Assembly (NCBI RefSeq): GCF_018448935.1
Contig: NZ_RCWC01000042.1
Location: 1-50,211, forward strand
DNA: 50,211 nt
Origin: Photorhabdus noenieputensis
GTDB lineage: Bacteria > Pseudomonadota > Gammaproteobacteria > Enterobacterales > Enterobacteriaceae
Direction of reading: 5' to 3'
In this document: positions 18,085 through 27,125 of the stretch, piece after piece
Layout: each line of letters begins with the position of its first letter
How positions within the stretch are numbered: position 1 is the stretch's first letter
Notes under the pieces: generated by a model
Seen by the model: only the letters and a program-made list of their open reading frames with translations
Database searches by the model: none
Told to the model about the DNA's origin: nothing
Program-made: the position numbers and the translations under genes

Positions 18085-20418
18085 ATGAAAAAATTGTTTA
18101 AATATTTTTTTTTCCTGTTCTGTTTCTCAACTTTCGGTTTTATTGCCTTAGTCGGCTATCTGTACAACTCGACCAGTCCAAAACATGACGGGCAGATTAA
18201 ATTCAAAGGGTTATATGGAAAAGTTACTATTGCGCGCGATGAACTAGGTATTCCTCGCATAAAAGCCGAATCAAACGATTTAGATGCCTACTTCGCTTTA
18301 GGATTTACTCATGCACAAGATAGATTTTGGCAAATGGAGGTCCAGCGGCGTATCGTTCAGGGTAGGCTCAGTGAAATCTTCGGGGAGGAAGCGCTTGATA
18401 ATGACAAGATTCTTAGAACCTGGCAATTTCAACGAGCGGCCAAGTCGTCACTCGATGTTTTGAATGATAATACTCAAAAAATTATAGAAAGTTATACTGC
18501 TGGCGTTAATGAATTTTTAAAGTTAAAAAAGTACCCTATCGAAATTTTACTATTAGGATATGAGCCAGAACCCTGGACGAATATTGATACTATATCCTGG
18601 CAAAAAATGTTAGCTTGGAATTTAGATCGTGCCTGGGAGGAAAAATTAAAGAACTATCTTGTGATAACACAACTTGGCCAAGAAAAATTTAATCTTGCAA
18701 GCATAAGCTACCCCAAAGATGCGCCTATCACACTTTCTGATAGTGATTGGACTTCTTCTATAAGGGAAAGCAATAAGTTAAATCATAGTGTTAGTACTAA
18801 TATATCTACAATAAAGAATATTAAGAAGAAAGATCTGTTTGATGGAAAAATTAGTTCTTATATTAGATCCGTGGAGTCTTATGGTCTTGGTTCTAATGCT
18901 TGGGTTATCTCTGGGCAACATACAGAAACAGGGAAACCAATATTAGCAAACGATCCTCATTTATCTTTTTCTGCACCTAATTTATGGTACTTAGCTACCA
19001 TGCAAGGACCTAATTTAAACGTAACCGGAGCAACAATTCCCGGTTTCCCATCGATAGTAATTGGACACAATAAAAATATTACTTGGGGAGTTACTGCCGC
19101 AGTCATTGACAATCAAGATTTATTCATTAATCCTTCAAACCAAGTGATAATTGAAGAAAGAATCAAGGTAAAAAACAAACAGGACGTACTCTATTCTGTA
19201 AAATTAAGTGATGAAGGCCCTGTTATTAGTAGCATAGAACCTATAAATAGGATTGGAAAAGATATTGCAATAAAGTGGCCAGCGCTTATGCCTAGTGATA
19301 AATCTGTGCAAGCACTAATAGCATTAGGGTATGCAAATAACTGGGAAGAATTTAAATTATCTTTAAGCGAATATGTTGCACCCGCACAAAATTTTCTCTA
19401 TGCAGATATAAAAGGTAACATTGGGTATTATCTGGCTGCAAGGATACCAATTAGGAACAATATCGACCCGAGATTTCCAGTAAATAGCGGTAGTTGGACA
19501 GAATATATTCCCTTCAATGAAATGCCCCATGTTTTAAATCCAGAAAAGGGTTATATTATATCAGCAAATAACAAAATTATTTCTGAACAATATCCGTTTT
19601 CACTCACCAGCAGCTGGAATGTTCCCCCCTACCGCGCAAAACGTATTACCGATACAATCATCAATAGTCAAAAAATCAATATTGAAGATACAAAGAAGCT
19701 TCAAAATGATGTAAAAAGTTATTTATGGTTAGATTTTATGCCTATCTTATTGGAAAAAACTAAACCAAATGACGATCTTAGTGAAGTCGCCCTTGAAAAA
19801 TTACAAAAATGGGATGGTGAAATGGTTAGGGATAGAATTGAACCTACAATCTGGTCATATTGGTACGAAGAATTATCCAAAATGAATAATATAATTGATA
19901 CGCCCTTTAAGTGGTCCGAATCATTATTCCTTAAAAAACAGCTAAGCTCTGAAGGCTCTTTTTGTCTTACAGAATTTACACAAAATTGTTCAGATTATTT
20001 ATCTAAATCACTTCATGCGGCGATGACTAGGCTTAAATCAGATAATGGAGATAATTTATCGAAATGGCAATGGGGAAGGGTACACCAAGCCCAATTTAAA
20101 GGATTAGTCATTGGTGAATCGCCATGGCTAGGTTGGTTATGGAACAGGAATATTGCCACTAGTGGCGGGAAGTATACAGTAAATGTTGGAATATATGATG
20201 ATGACTTCAAAAACACCGTTGGTCCAGGTTATAAACAAATTATAGACCTAGCAGATATAGATAATAATAGCCTGTTTATTTTATCACTAGGTCAGTCAGG
20301 AAATACTTTACATAAAAATTATGATGATATGTTACAATTATGGCAAACGGGCGATTATATTAAATTATACAATAATAATTTTATAAAAAAACTTTCTTTT
20401 GAACCATCATCTAAATAG
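18085..20418 (+). CDS. Penicillin acylase-family Ntn hydrolase with N-terminal membrane anchor
   Basis: This 777-residue precursor of the penicillin G acylase/PvdQ family is autocatalytically cut into alpha and beta chains in that family. The new beta-chain N-terminal nucleophile would be Ser270 in GLGSNAWV. Other family marks are the alpha-chain stretch GFTHAQDRFWQMEVQRR, the beta-chain NDPHL, and PGFPSIVIGHN followed by ITWG. An uncleaved signal anchor or signal peptide (about residues 5-27, very hydrophobic) places it in the periplasm or on the inner membrane. As fourth gene after the assembly line it most simply removes an N-acyl cap from the exported product (prodrug activation, as for PvdQ in pyoverdine maturation). 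Quenching of a foreign amide antibiotic or AHL is an alternative. Family call is firm; role is inference. Confidence 0.9.
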   Translation: MKKLFKYFFFLFCFSTFGFIALVGYLYNSTSPKHDGQIKFKGLYGKVTIARDELGIPRIKAESNDLDAYFALGFTHAQDRFWQMEVQRRIVQGRLSEIFGEEALDNDKILRTWQFQRAAKSSLDVLNDNTQKIIESYTAGVNEFLKLKKYPIEILLLGYEPEPWTNIDTISWQKMLAWNLDRAWEEKLKNYLVITQLGQEKFNLASISYPKDAPITLSDSDWTSSIRESNKLNHSVSTNISTIKNIKKKDLFDGKISSYIRSVESYGLGSNAWVISGQHTETGKPILANDPHLSFSAPNLWYLATMQGPNLNVTGATIPGFPSIVIGHNKNITWGVTAAVIDNQDLFINPSNQVIIEERIKVKNKQDVLYSVKLSDEGPVISSIEPINRIGKDIAIKWPALMPSDKSVQALIALGYANNWEEFKLSLSEYVAPAQNFLYADIKGNIGYYLAARIPIRNNIDPRFPVNSGSWTEYIPFNEMPHVLNPEKGYIISANNKIISEQYPFSLTSSWNVPPYRAKRITDTIINSQKINIEDTKKLQNDVKSYLWLDFMPILLEKTKPNDDLSEVALEKLQKWDGEMVRDRIEPTIWSYWYEELSKMNNIIDTPFKWSESLFLKKQLSSEGSFCLTEFTQNCSDYLSKSLHAAMTRLKSDNGDNLSKWQWGRVHQAQFKGLVIGESPWLGWLWNRNIATSGGKYTVNVGIYDDDFKNTVGPGYKQIIDLADIDNNSLFILSLGQSGNTLHKNYDDMLQLWQTGDYIKLYNNNFIKKLSFEPSSK

Positions 20419-20452
20419 ATTGTTATTAACAACCATATAAGGATTTCACATT

Positions 20453-20983
20453 ATGAAATCAGGCTTGCTTATTATAGATATGCAAAAAGGCTTGTTTATG
20501 TTAGATAAGCCAATTTATGATGAAGTACGATTGATCAAAAATATAAGCTCTCTTATTAGTCAGGCTAGAAAAGCTGGAATACCAATTATATATATGCAAC
20601 ATTGTGGTGGTGAATGTCATCCGTTGGAAACAAATAATATTGGCTATCAATTTGTTGATCAGATAAACGTAACGCCCAATGACATAATAATTCAAAAAAA
20701 ACACCCGGATTCCTTCCAGTCAACAGAATTACATAGCGTTCTTAGTGAGTTAGCTATTAATAACATTATACTTGTTGGAATGCAGACTGAATATTGCATT
20801 GATTCTACTTGCCGCCGAGCATACTCATTAGGCTATAATGTTACGCTAGTTGGGGATGCCCATAGTACTTGTGATGGCGATGTATTAGATGCTAAACAAA
20901 TTGTTGCTCATCATAATGAAATTCTTGGTGCGCTATTTGCGTCGGTCATCTTAACTGACAAAGTCATATTTAATAATAATTAG
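20453..20983 (+). CDS. Isochorismatase-like cysteine hydrolase
   Basis: This compact alpha/beta enzyme of 176 residues belongs to the isochorismatase/nicotinamidase superfamily. The triad is visible as Asp9 (LLIIDMQ), a Lys in IIQKKHPDSF (about 82-84) and Cys115 (QTEYCIDST). Family members hydrolyse amides or enol ethers such as nicotinamide, N-carbamoylsarcosine, oxamate or isochorismate; nothing here identifies the substrate. It lies 34 bases after the acylase with its own AAGGA site and is the last gene of the cluster. It could be a tailoring amidase or a self-protection enzyme that opens the product. Isochorismate-based chemistry is unlikely, because no dihydroxybenzoate genes are nearby. 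Confidence 0.85.
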   Translation: MKSGLLIIDMQKGLFMLDKPIYDEVRLIKNISSLISQARKAGIPIIYMQHCGGECHPLETNNIGYQFVDQINVTPNDIIIQKKHPDSFQSTELHSVLSELAINNIILVGMQTEYCIDSTCRRAYSLGYNVTLVGDAHSTCDGDVLDAKQIVAHHNEILGALFASVILTDKVIFNNN

Positions 20984-21449
20984 AATCCCATCATCAGCTA
21001 TACCTGTGTTCAATGAAGATACTTGATTTCCCCCAAGAAAGTGATCATGCAGGGAAAGATCACTGAAAGTGTATTTTTCGAATATAAATCGCATGTTTCC
21101 GTAACTAAAATGCAATACATCCATCAATCAGATATCCAACTAACCATAAATATGATTTGATATTATCCATTTGACATAAAATGGAAACGACATAATGAAT
21201 CTGTAGAACCAATTTAGTAATGTCACTTTTTATGGCATAAAGGATAAAACCCTTATTGCCATAAGAAGGACATTCGGATGTTGGTAATTATGTCAGATAA
21301 AGCATTAAACCGAGTTAGCGTTATTCAGATCATGATTAGAGTCTAATCATATGATTACCCGATACAGAAAAGCATACTGGGCAAAACCAGAAAGAATGAC
21401 GATAAAAAATTCAGCATGAAAAAATGAAAATTACACACCATATAAAGTG
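20984..21449. other. Gene-free junction between the biosynthetic cluster and the ICE pilus operon
   Basis: No convincing gene is present. A short stem (GTGATC at 21041-21046 with GATCAC at 21058-21063) lies after the last biosynthetic gene but has no T-run. An imperfect hairpin spans about 21231-21263 (TATGGCA with TTGCCATA). The palindrome at 21333-21349 matches two sites in the ICE backbone, so ICE-derived DNA reaches at least to here. The switch from very AT-rich to more balanced composition falls in this stretch. The two gene sets converge on it (plus strand from the left, minus strand from the right). Confidence 0.6.
21333..21349. promoter_or_regulatory. Palindromic operator-like site, copy 1
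   Basis: TGATTAGAGTCTAATCA is an 8-bp inverted repeat around one central base. The same palindrome (central base on the other strand) occurs twice near 42.2 kb. It lies about 100 bases beyond the last pilus-operon gene. It may be a binding site for an ICE-encoded regulator whose next operon originally lay to the left. The protein that binds it is unknown. Confidence 0.55.
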
Positions 21450-21905
21450 TTATTTTTCCTGTTTCACCACCACCATAACACCACAGGCAGCCGTCGGAAC
21501 ATAACGCCACTCATACAGTAAGTTTTGTAATGTAATTCCTGTTCGCTCCCAGCGAGGGATAACCACGTTAACCATCCGGTAACGCCATGTTGGATAACGT
21601 GCCAGAACCGAACAGGCCAGCTGTATCTGAGCCGGCCGCATCAAATGAGAACGAAACAGAATATCCCTGTCTGCCCGCAAAAATGCCCCCTCAAGTTCGC
21701 GAACAAATGCCGCATGAAAACACCGGGTTCGGCTTCGCGTCAGACGCCCTATCCTGTCAGTCGGGGACAGATGAATGACGTAATACCGTTTTTTCCTGTG
21801 CCGGAAACCCAAACAGATAAATCCCCGCCAGGGCGTTAATCTACTCACCAGTGCAAAGCAAGGACAACACAAAACCACCAAAATAAAAATCAGATATACG
21901 CACAT
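21450..21905 (-). CDS. Small hypothetical protein at the end of the pilus operon
   Basis: I do not recognise this 151-residue protein. It starts with a hydrophobic segment (about residues 3-20, Cys-rich) that looks like a membrane anchor or signal, followed by a soluble part unusually rich in Arg. It starts 9 bases after pilV and runs in the same direction, so it is probably the last gene of the pilus operon. Several plus-strand frames are open across it, so the coding claim rests on position and on uninterrupted length. In related operons this spot may hold a shufflon recombinase, but no integrase motif is present here. Confidence 0.5.
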   Translation of the reverse strand: MCVYLIFILVVLCCPCFALVSRLTPWRGFICLGFRHRKKRYYVIHLSPTDRIGRLTRSRTRCFHAAFVRELEGAFLRADRDILFRSHLMRPAQIQLACSVLARYPTWRYRMVNVVIPRWERTGITLQNLLYEWRYVPTAACGVMVVVKQEK

Positions 21906-21914
21906 GTTACGTTT

Positions 21915-23156
21915 TTATTTACAGCAGGTAATGACATAGGCTGATTCGCTGCTTTGGTGACCCACAAATTTAAGTCCCGCCGCATAATATCCGGGCTTAC
22001 ATCGGTGTTCAGCGAAATCACGTCCGCCCCAGTTTCCATCCCGATAACATTGATTCTGCTGCAAGGTGGCTTCTGCTTTTGTCCACAGACCGGACTGGCA
22101 GGACAGTATAGCGCCTTTGCTGTCGCGGCTAATCAATCCGTTGGGTAAACAGGCCGTACCCGCCACAGCCACTTTATCAAGTTGTAAAAACTCCCCTGTC
22201 GACAGACGACCATCAGCCCGAAGGGTGCCGCTTTTGATTTGTCCCTCAGTATAAACGCTTTTATTATTGACACTGCGAAGCCAGTTGCTGTCTGACATCA
22301 TCCAACCACCACCATAGGTTTCATTTAACCAGCCTTTATTCTTTGTCGTCACAATCCAGCCATCGTGGCTACGAATATCCCCCTGAAACTGGCCGGCATT
22401 CGCCCGGATATCACCACTAAAATGTCCAGCCTGTGCATTCACAGTCGCCGTATTGTTCAGGTTGTTGCCTCCCATGTTAATGTCAGTATGCATTTTGTTC
22501 AGCTCCGGACGACCGGGAATAGCAAAACGGTACAATCGGTCACTCTCCTCACGAGCAGTGGATAACTCATCTGCGCTCAATAACACGGCCAGGTGACCTT
22601 CACCACTGTTTATCCCAAAATCCAAAGGCACCGTCCATGAACTCATTGCGCCAGTAGCCGTCTTTCCATCCCGAATATATCCCCCCAATCCGCTAGAGAT
22701 ATCCATCGATATCAGGCGCAGGGCTTTATAAGGTAATGGACTCCCTTCTTGTGTCACTACTATTGCCTGCAATAGTGCCGGATCCTGGGTATTGCGCACT
22801 ACAGCGGTCTGATAGCGCTGTCCTGAACTGTTGGTGTCTTTGAATCCGGATGGCAACAGCCCCGTTTTTCTCAACATATCCGGGGTGATCATCACCGGTT
22901 GGGTTGTCGTTGCTGAATTCCGTAACCTATCATAATAACGGCCAATATAAGCTTTCGACGCGGCACTGAAACGACTGCTTTGCGCCGCCATGACCTGCCA
23001 GGACTTCTCTGTCAGATAATCGTTGTAAATGCGGGTTCCCAACGCCGCCAGTACCAGCAATATCATGAGTCCGGCAGCAGTGCCCAGCATCATATATCCC
23101 CGGTCAGGTTCACTGTCGTTACAGCCATTTCTTTCTGTCATTACTAGATTACCCAT
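21915..23156 (-). CDS. pilV: Type IVB pilus minor pilin/tip adhesin PilV
   Basis: This 413-residue minor pilin has a prepilin-like N-terminus. DRG precedes the hydrophobic stretch [20 protein letters not shown], with Gly rather than Glu at mature position 5, and an extended secreted part follows. In R64/SPI-7-type pili PilV is the tip adhesin that selects recipients during liquid mating. The middle has the [19 protein letters not shown] repeats common to PilV tips, and the Cys-rich C-terminus ([22 protein letters not shown]) is the variable adhesin part. Only one C-terminal version is visible, with no alternative shufflon cassettes nearby. The start overlaps pilU by 13 bases; an internal ATG at 23141 is also possible. 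Confidence 0.82.
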   Translation of the reverse strand: MGNLVMTERNGCNDSEPDRGYMMLGTAAGLMILLVLAALGTRIYNDYLTEKSWQVMAAQSSRFSAASKAYIGRYYDRLRNSATTTQPVMITPDMLRKTGLLPSGFKDTNSSGQRYQTAVVRNTQDPALLQAIVVTQEGSPLPYKALRLISMDISSGLGGYIRDGKTATGAMSSWTVPLDFGINSGEGHLAVLLSADELSTAREESDRLYRFAIPGRPELNKMHTDINMGGNNLNNTATVNAQAGHFSGDIRANAGQFQGDIRSHDGWIVTTKNKGWLNETYGGGWMMSDSNWLRSVNNKSVYTEGQIKSGTLRADGRLSTGEFLQLDKVAVAGTACLPNGLISRDSKGAILSCQSGLWTKAEATLQQNQCYRDGNWGGRDFAEHRCKPGYYAAGLKFVGHQSSESAYVITCCK

Positions 23157-23809
23157 ATTGGCTGATATAATCGCTCCAACAACATGACCACACTCCCCAA
23201 ACTAAGCCAAGGCCCCAGCGGCCCGCCTTTCGTACCTTGATGAGGTAATTGTGCCAAATGCCACAACACGAAACCGGATAAACCCATCAAGCAACCTATC
23301 AGTGCCGGTAACCCTGTCAGCCAGGCACACAGTGCTCCCATCAGCCAGACATCCCCCATCCCCAGCACTTCACATTGAGAGTGCCAGTTCATCAGCTCGC
23401 GTAACACTCCCATCCCAGCAAGCATAAGCACCGTAGCCAAAAGAGTTATTGATACTGACGGCAACGAAATATTGATCAATACACCGGACACCAGACAAGC
23501 CAATGTAAACTGACGAGGAAGCCAGCCACTCAAAACATCCATAACCGATAATTGCAGCAAAAAACTCAGCAGCAACAGTGCGGCTATCCGCTCCATCAGC
23601 GGCGCTGGTGATAACAACATCAATGTGCCCGACACCACATACAAACAGATAGCTATTCTTGGTGCCGGATGCACTGAACACATCAACAGACCGTATTCCT
23701 GCAAAAATTTACTCACCGGACTAAGCAACACGCATCCGATGACAAATAACGTTATCATAACCAGAGGGGTATATTCTGTAGGAAAGCTAACCGCAATCAG
23801 TGTCTTCAT
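23144..23809 (-). CDS. pilU: Type IV prepilin peptidase PilU
   Basis: This polytopic inner-membrane aspartic protease of the A24 family has 221 residues and many hydrophobic helices. The two catalytic Asp motifs are visible as [11 protein letters not shown] and [10 protein letters not shown]. It is of the short type without the N-terminal methylase zinc domain of PilD, as expected for IncI1/SPI-7 PilU. It should cleave the leaders of PilS and PilV. It begins directly after the pilS stop codon. No pilT lies between pilS and pilU, unlike the SPI-7 order. Confidence 0.82.
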   Translation of the reverse strand: MKTLIAVSFPTEYTPLVMITLFVIGCVLLSPVSKFLQEYGLLMCSVHPAPRIAICLYVVSGTLMLLSPAPLMERIAALLLLSFLLQLSVMDVLSGWLPRQFTLACLVSGVLINISLPSVSITLLATVLMLAGMGVLRELMNWHSQCEVLGMGDVWLMGALCAWLTGLPALIGCLMGLSGFVLWHLAQLPHQGTKGGPLGPWLSLGSVVMLLERLYQPIWVI

Positions 23810-24412
23810 TTAACCGTTAATCGTAAAGATCAGTTTATTGGTACCGGTACGACCGTTGTTCCTTGTGCATTCTGTACTGGCACTTTCCAGTGTCACCTTG
23901 CCATCAGCGTGATGAGTATTATTAATAGTAATCTCTGACGCACTTCCTCCCCGGCTCATCCCAGTCGCTAATGAAACACAGGCAGACTGCGGGACTCTCT
24001 CGTAAGTTACCGTGAACCCATTATTAAATCCCCCCGTGCTGCTCGGTCCGACCTTAACCTGACCACCCCATGTATTCCACAGCGTGGCATTACCGACAGT
24101 TGTATCTCCGCGAACCGTCATACTCTTCGGCACGCCACCCAACTGAATCAGGACACCGGTCATCTTGTCTGCATGACTAAATTCATACCCGCCGCTTCCT
24201 TTCATTAACCCCTGAGTACTGGAGATGATAGTTTGCAGATTCGTTGTTTCCACAACCGCATCCTTACGGTCATACAACATATAAATTCCCCCCAAAACCA
24301 CAGTAATCACGGCAATCACAACCAGAGCAACCGCACCATTTTCCAAAATAGCCCAACCCCGTTCAGGGGAACGGACCATTCGGTCTTGTTTCTGTATCAC
24401 CATGTACTGCAT
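23810..24412 (-). CDS. pilS: Major type IVB prepilin PilS
   Basis: This 200-residue prepilin carries the leader sequence SPERG followed by WAILENGAVALVVIAVI, with Glu at mature position 5. This is the classic cleavage and assembly signature, in which the peptidase PilU cuts after Gly. The mature protein has one long N-terminal hydrophobic helix, then a globular head with two Cys (SACVSL, TECTRN) placed to form the C-terminal disulphide loop of type IVB pilins. AAGGAA precedes the start. A 68-base spacer separates it from pilR. Confidence 0.87.
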   Translation of the reverse strand: MQYMVIQKQDRMVRSPERGWAILENGAVALVVIAVITVVLGGIYMLYDRKDAVVETTNLQTIISSTQGLMKGSGGYEFSHADKMTGVLIQLGGVPKSMTVRGDTTVGNATLWNTWGGQVKVGPSSTGGFNNGFTVTYERVPQSACVSLATGMSRGGSASEITINNTHHADGKVTLESASTECTRNNGRTGTNKLIFTING

Positions 24413-24480
24413 TGATTTATTCCTTATATGAAGTGTTCTTTACGGAGAAAGTCGTTAAAAGGAGGTTTAATTTAAAGGGA

Positions 24481-25569
24481 TTACGGCATGATGTTAGCCA
24501 TATTCTGTATTTCCATGACGGCCAGCAAAATCAACATAAATGCCCCGACAACCAGCAACAGTGAACACAACATGACCAAATTGGCCCGCCTGTTCACCCG
24601 AACGATGGTTTGGTCCAGCCACCGCTCACCATAGCGTCCAATCATGTCAGGAGTGCCATCACCTTCCGTCAATAATGACAGAAAATTCACCGCTTCCTTT
24701 GACGGAAAGTCATAGCCACAGTGATGCAATGCCCGGCCAAAGTGATCCCCTTCGCGGACACAATCAGCAATAGACTCCAGACGAATCTGTAACCAGGGAG
24801 ATGCAAAGCGTTGCAGGATAATTAACGCATCCAGCGTCTGAACCTGGGCACGCAAAAGGGAAGCCATGTTCAGTAAAAAAATGGCACCCTGAATATCGCT
24901 ATAGATCGACCAGGGGATAAAATGATCCGCTATGCGGCGCAGACGGTTGACCCACTGCGGTAGCGAATACGCCACGCCCACAATAAAAGAGAGCAGTAAG
25001 ACACCACACCACAGAAAAGCATGCTCAAAGAATGTCGCCACCCCGTTCAGCCATGCCAGCACACCCGGCCAGTTTTCCGGATCGGCAATATTTTTTAGCG
25101 TTGGTACCAATTCTGTTGCGGTGATCACCAGTAATCCCGCCATCAGTAGCACCAACAGCAAGGGATAAACCATCATTCTGAGCGACACCATCAGAATACG
25201 CTGACGGCAACCTATCAGTGTAATAGCCTGACTCAACGCTTCAGGCAAATGACCGCTGCGCATACCCGCACTAATTAACGCCGCCTCTTCTACCGGTCCC
25301 CAAACAGCCAGCACATGTTCCAAAGTATTCGTTTGACTGTTATCAGTGAGCGCCGAGATGCAATCGTCAATGAGTTCAGCAAACGGATGCCAATGGGTAT
25401 CGAAATGAGTATACACATCACGTATCTGCCGCAACGCTTTCAATAACGGTATCTTGTTTTCCAGTAAAAAACGCAACGCCTCATAAAAAATGATGCGATA
25501 ACTCGGTAAGAAAGTGTGGCGAACTAACACATAGCGCAGACGCCTGCCCGATGACATTTCACGCATCAC
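24481..25569 (-). CDS. pilR: Type IVB pilus inner-membrane platform protein PilR (GspF-like)
   Basis: This 362-residue protein has two GspF/T2SSF-type repeats and three strong membrane segments (VSLRMMVYPLLLVLLMAGLL, CGVLLLSFIVGVAYSL and the C-terminal LVMLCSLLLVVGAFMLILL). It should form the inner-membrane base that couples the PilQ ATPase to pilus growth. Its start overlaps the end of pilQ by 11 bases, as in a tightly coupled operon. Length agrees with PilR of R64 and SPI-7. Confidence 0.85.
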   Translation of the reverse strand: MMREMSSGRRLRYVLVRHTFLPSYRIIFYEALRFLLENKIPLLKALRQIRDVYTHFDTHWHPFAELIDDCISALTDNSQTNTLEHVLAVWGPVEEAALISAGMRSGHLPEALSQAITLIGCRQRILMVSLRMMVYPLLLVLLMAGLLVITATELVPTLKNIADPENWPGVLAWLNGVATFFEHAFLWCGVLLLSFIVGVAYSLPQWVNRLRRIADHFIPWSIYSDIQGAIFLLNMASLLRAQVQTLDALIILQRFASPWLQIRLESIADCVREGDHFGRALHHCGYDFPSKEAVNFLSLLTEGDGTPDMIGRYGERWLDQTIVRVNRRANLVMLCSLLLVVGAFMLILLAVMEIQNMANIMP

Positions 25570-27112
25570 ACGGCTCCATCAGCAAATAATCATCTTCATC
25601 CAGCGGACAAACTAAGTCGGCTTCCAATGGATCAATCAGCCCGGCATTCAGCTTATGCAGTAGATGCTGGCAACGAGTTATTCCACTTAAATTCGATACC
25701 CAGTGTTGTCTCGCGGCCTCTTTGCCCTCAGTCATCAACAAGGTAAAAAATCGGGCATCTGGCCTAATGACTTCTGCCACCACGCTACGACCGGTCACTC
25801 CCCGGTTAACAATCCGTCCGCTCAGGGTAATCGTCTGGCAACAATGTTCACATCCTTCGGGATGACGAAAATACAAATTCTCTATGCAACAGGTACCGGG
25901 AGCATGGCAATAACGCATCAGATAAGCCCGTTGTTCCTCATCCAGTACCGCCTGTTTCTGTGCCCAAGGTACTCGACAGTACGGACATAATGTCTGTACT
26001 AAACGCTGACTAATCAACGCAATCAAAAGCTGTGCATCGGCAATCAACCCCGCATTCACCCCCATGGTTATCATGCGTTCAGGAATACCGACTGCGCTAT
26101 TGGTATGCAGCGTCGTCATGACACTATGTCCCGTTTGCGCAGCATAAATTGCCGTTAGCATGGAAGTCAGGTCTCGCATTTCGCCTGGCATAACGGCATC
26201 AGGATCAAGACGCAGCGCAGAGGTGAGCGCCCGGTGCCAGGCAAGCCTGACCGCCTCTTCATCACTTTTGTCACACACGATGGGCGTTTGAATCGCACCG
26301 GCAATCCTCCCCTCCGGAGGGTCTTCAACGGTCAATAACCGCTTTTTACCTCTTGTCCTGTCAAGATACTGGCGACAAAAAGTGCGTAATGTCGTGGACT
26401 TCCCAGAACCGGTTGGTCCCGATAACACAATCAGGCCCTCGGGCAGTCGCAAAATACGGGAAACCAGTTTGATTTGCTGCGGCAAAAAACCTAATTGTGT
26501 CAGTGTAGGCACTTTGTCACCATCATCAGCAATCACACGCATCACAACATACAAACCATCTGCGGTTGGCGTATGGCTGTACCGGGCACCATACAAATGT
26601 ACCCGACGCAGAAAATCCGCTTTAATCCTCCCGTCCTGCTGACGGCCGGGAAAAAATTGCGTTTCAGTGACATCACACATCGACAGGATGATTGTGGATG
26701 CGAGTGCCATTCCCTCCTCTTCCGACAGTTCATTGACAACTTCCAGCTCACCGTGAATACGCATTTCAATTCGGGTTAACCCTGGACTGATAGTCAGGTG
26801 AATATCTGACGCATTCAGTTTTTTTGCCAGTTCAAAACAGGTCAGTACCTGCTTCTGGCGTTCACTCACATCAGTTAGGTCCGACAGACACACGCCCTGT
26901 TCATTCGTCCGCTGATTTTGTTTCTGGCGGTTCGCCTGCAATTCTGACAAATTGACAAAGCGAATTTCTGCTTCTGGCATGGCTTCAAGTAATTGCATGA
27001 CCCGGGTCTGGACCTGTGGATCGCCCCGACGATTGTTGTCAATTAATACCGTAGCCTGCTGTTCTTCACATAACAGCAACACAGCATCATTAACCTGGAT
27101 GTTTTCTTTCAT
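25559..27112 (-). CDS. pilQ: Type IVB pilus assembly ATPase PilQ
   Basis: This secretion ATPase of the GspE/PilB superfamily powers pilus extension. It has a Walker A VLSGPTGSGKSTTLRTF near the middle, the Asp-box and Walker B-like DPDAVMPGEMRD (most homologues read DPDxIMxGEIRD), and a His-box TLHTNSA. C-terminal Cys pairs (LCPYCRVPW, GCEHCCQT) could bind zinc. The ATG at 27112 is preceded by GAGGGAAG just after the pilP stop, so I prefer it to the in-frame ATG at 27151; it gives 517 residues. Confidence 0.87.
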   Translation of the reverse strand: MKENIQVNDAVLLLCEEQQATVLIDNNRRGDPQVQTRVMQLLEAMPEAEIRFVNLSELQANRQKQNQRTNEQGVCLSDLTDVSERQKQVLTCFELAKKLNASDIHLTISPGLTRIEMRIHGELEVVNELSEEEGMALASTIILSMCDVTETQFFPGRQQDGRIKADFLRRVHLYGARYSHTPTADGLYVVMRVIADDGDKVPTLTQLGFLPQQIKLVSRILRLPEGLIVLSGPTGSGKSTTLRTFCRQYLDRTRGKKRLLTVEDPPEGRIAGAIQTPIVCDKSDEEAVRLAWHRALTSALRLDPDAVMPGEMRDLTSMLTAIYAAQTGHSVMTTLHTNSAVGIPERMITMGVNAGLIADAQLLIALISQRLVQTLCPYCRVPWAQKQAVLDEEQRAYLMRYCHAPGTCCIENLYFRHPEGCEHCCQTITLSGRIVNRGVTGRSVVAEVIRPDARFFTLLMTEGKEAARQHWVSNLSGITRCQHLLHKLNAGLIDPLEADLVCPLDEDDYLLMEPCDA

Positions 27113-27125
27113 TCCCTGTCTTCCC

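Noticed and set aside
21041-21063. Terminator of the biosynthetic operon
   Set aside because: A 6-bp stem is present but there is no following T-run on either strand.
21915-23156. Active shufflon at the pilV 3' end
   Set aside because: No rci-type recombinase and no multiple inverted segments with alternative pilV ends are visible.
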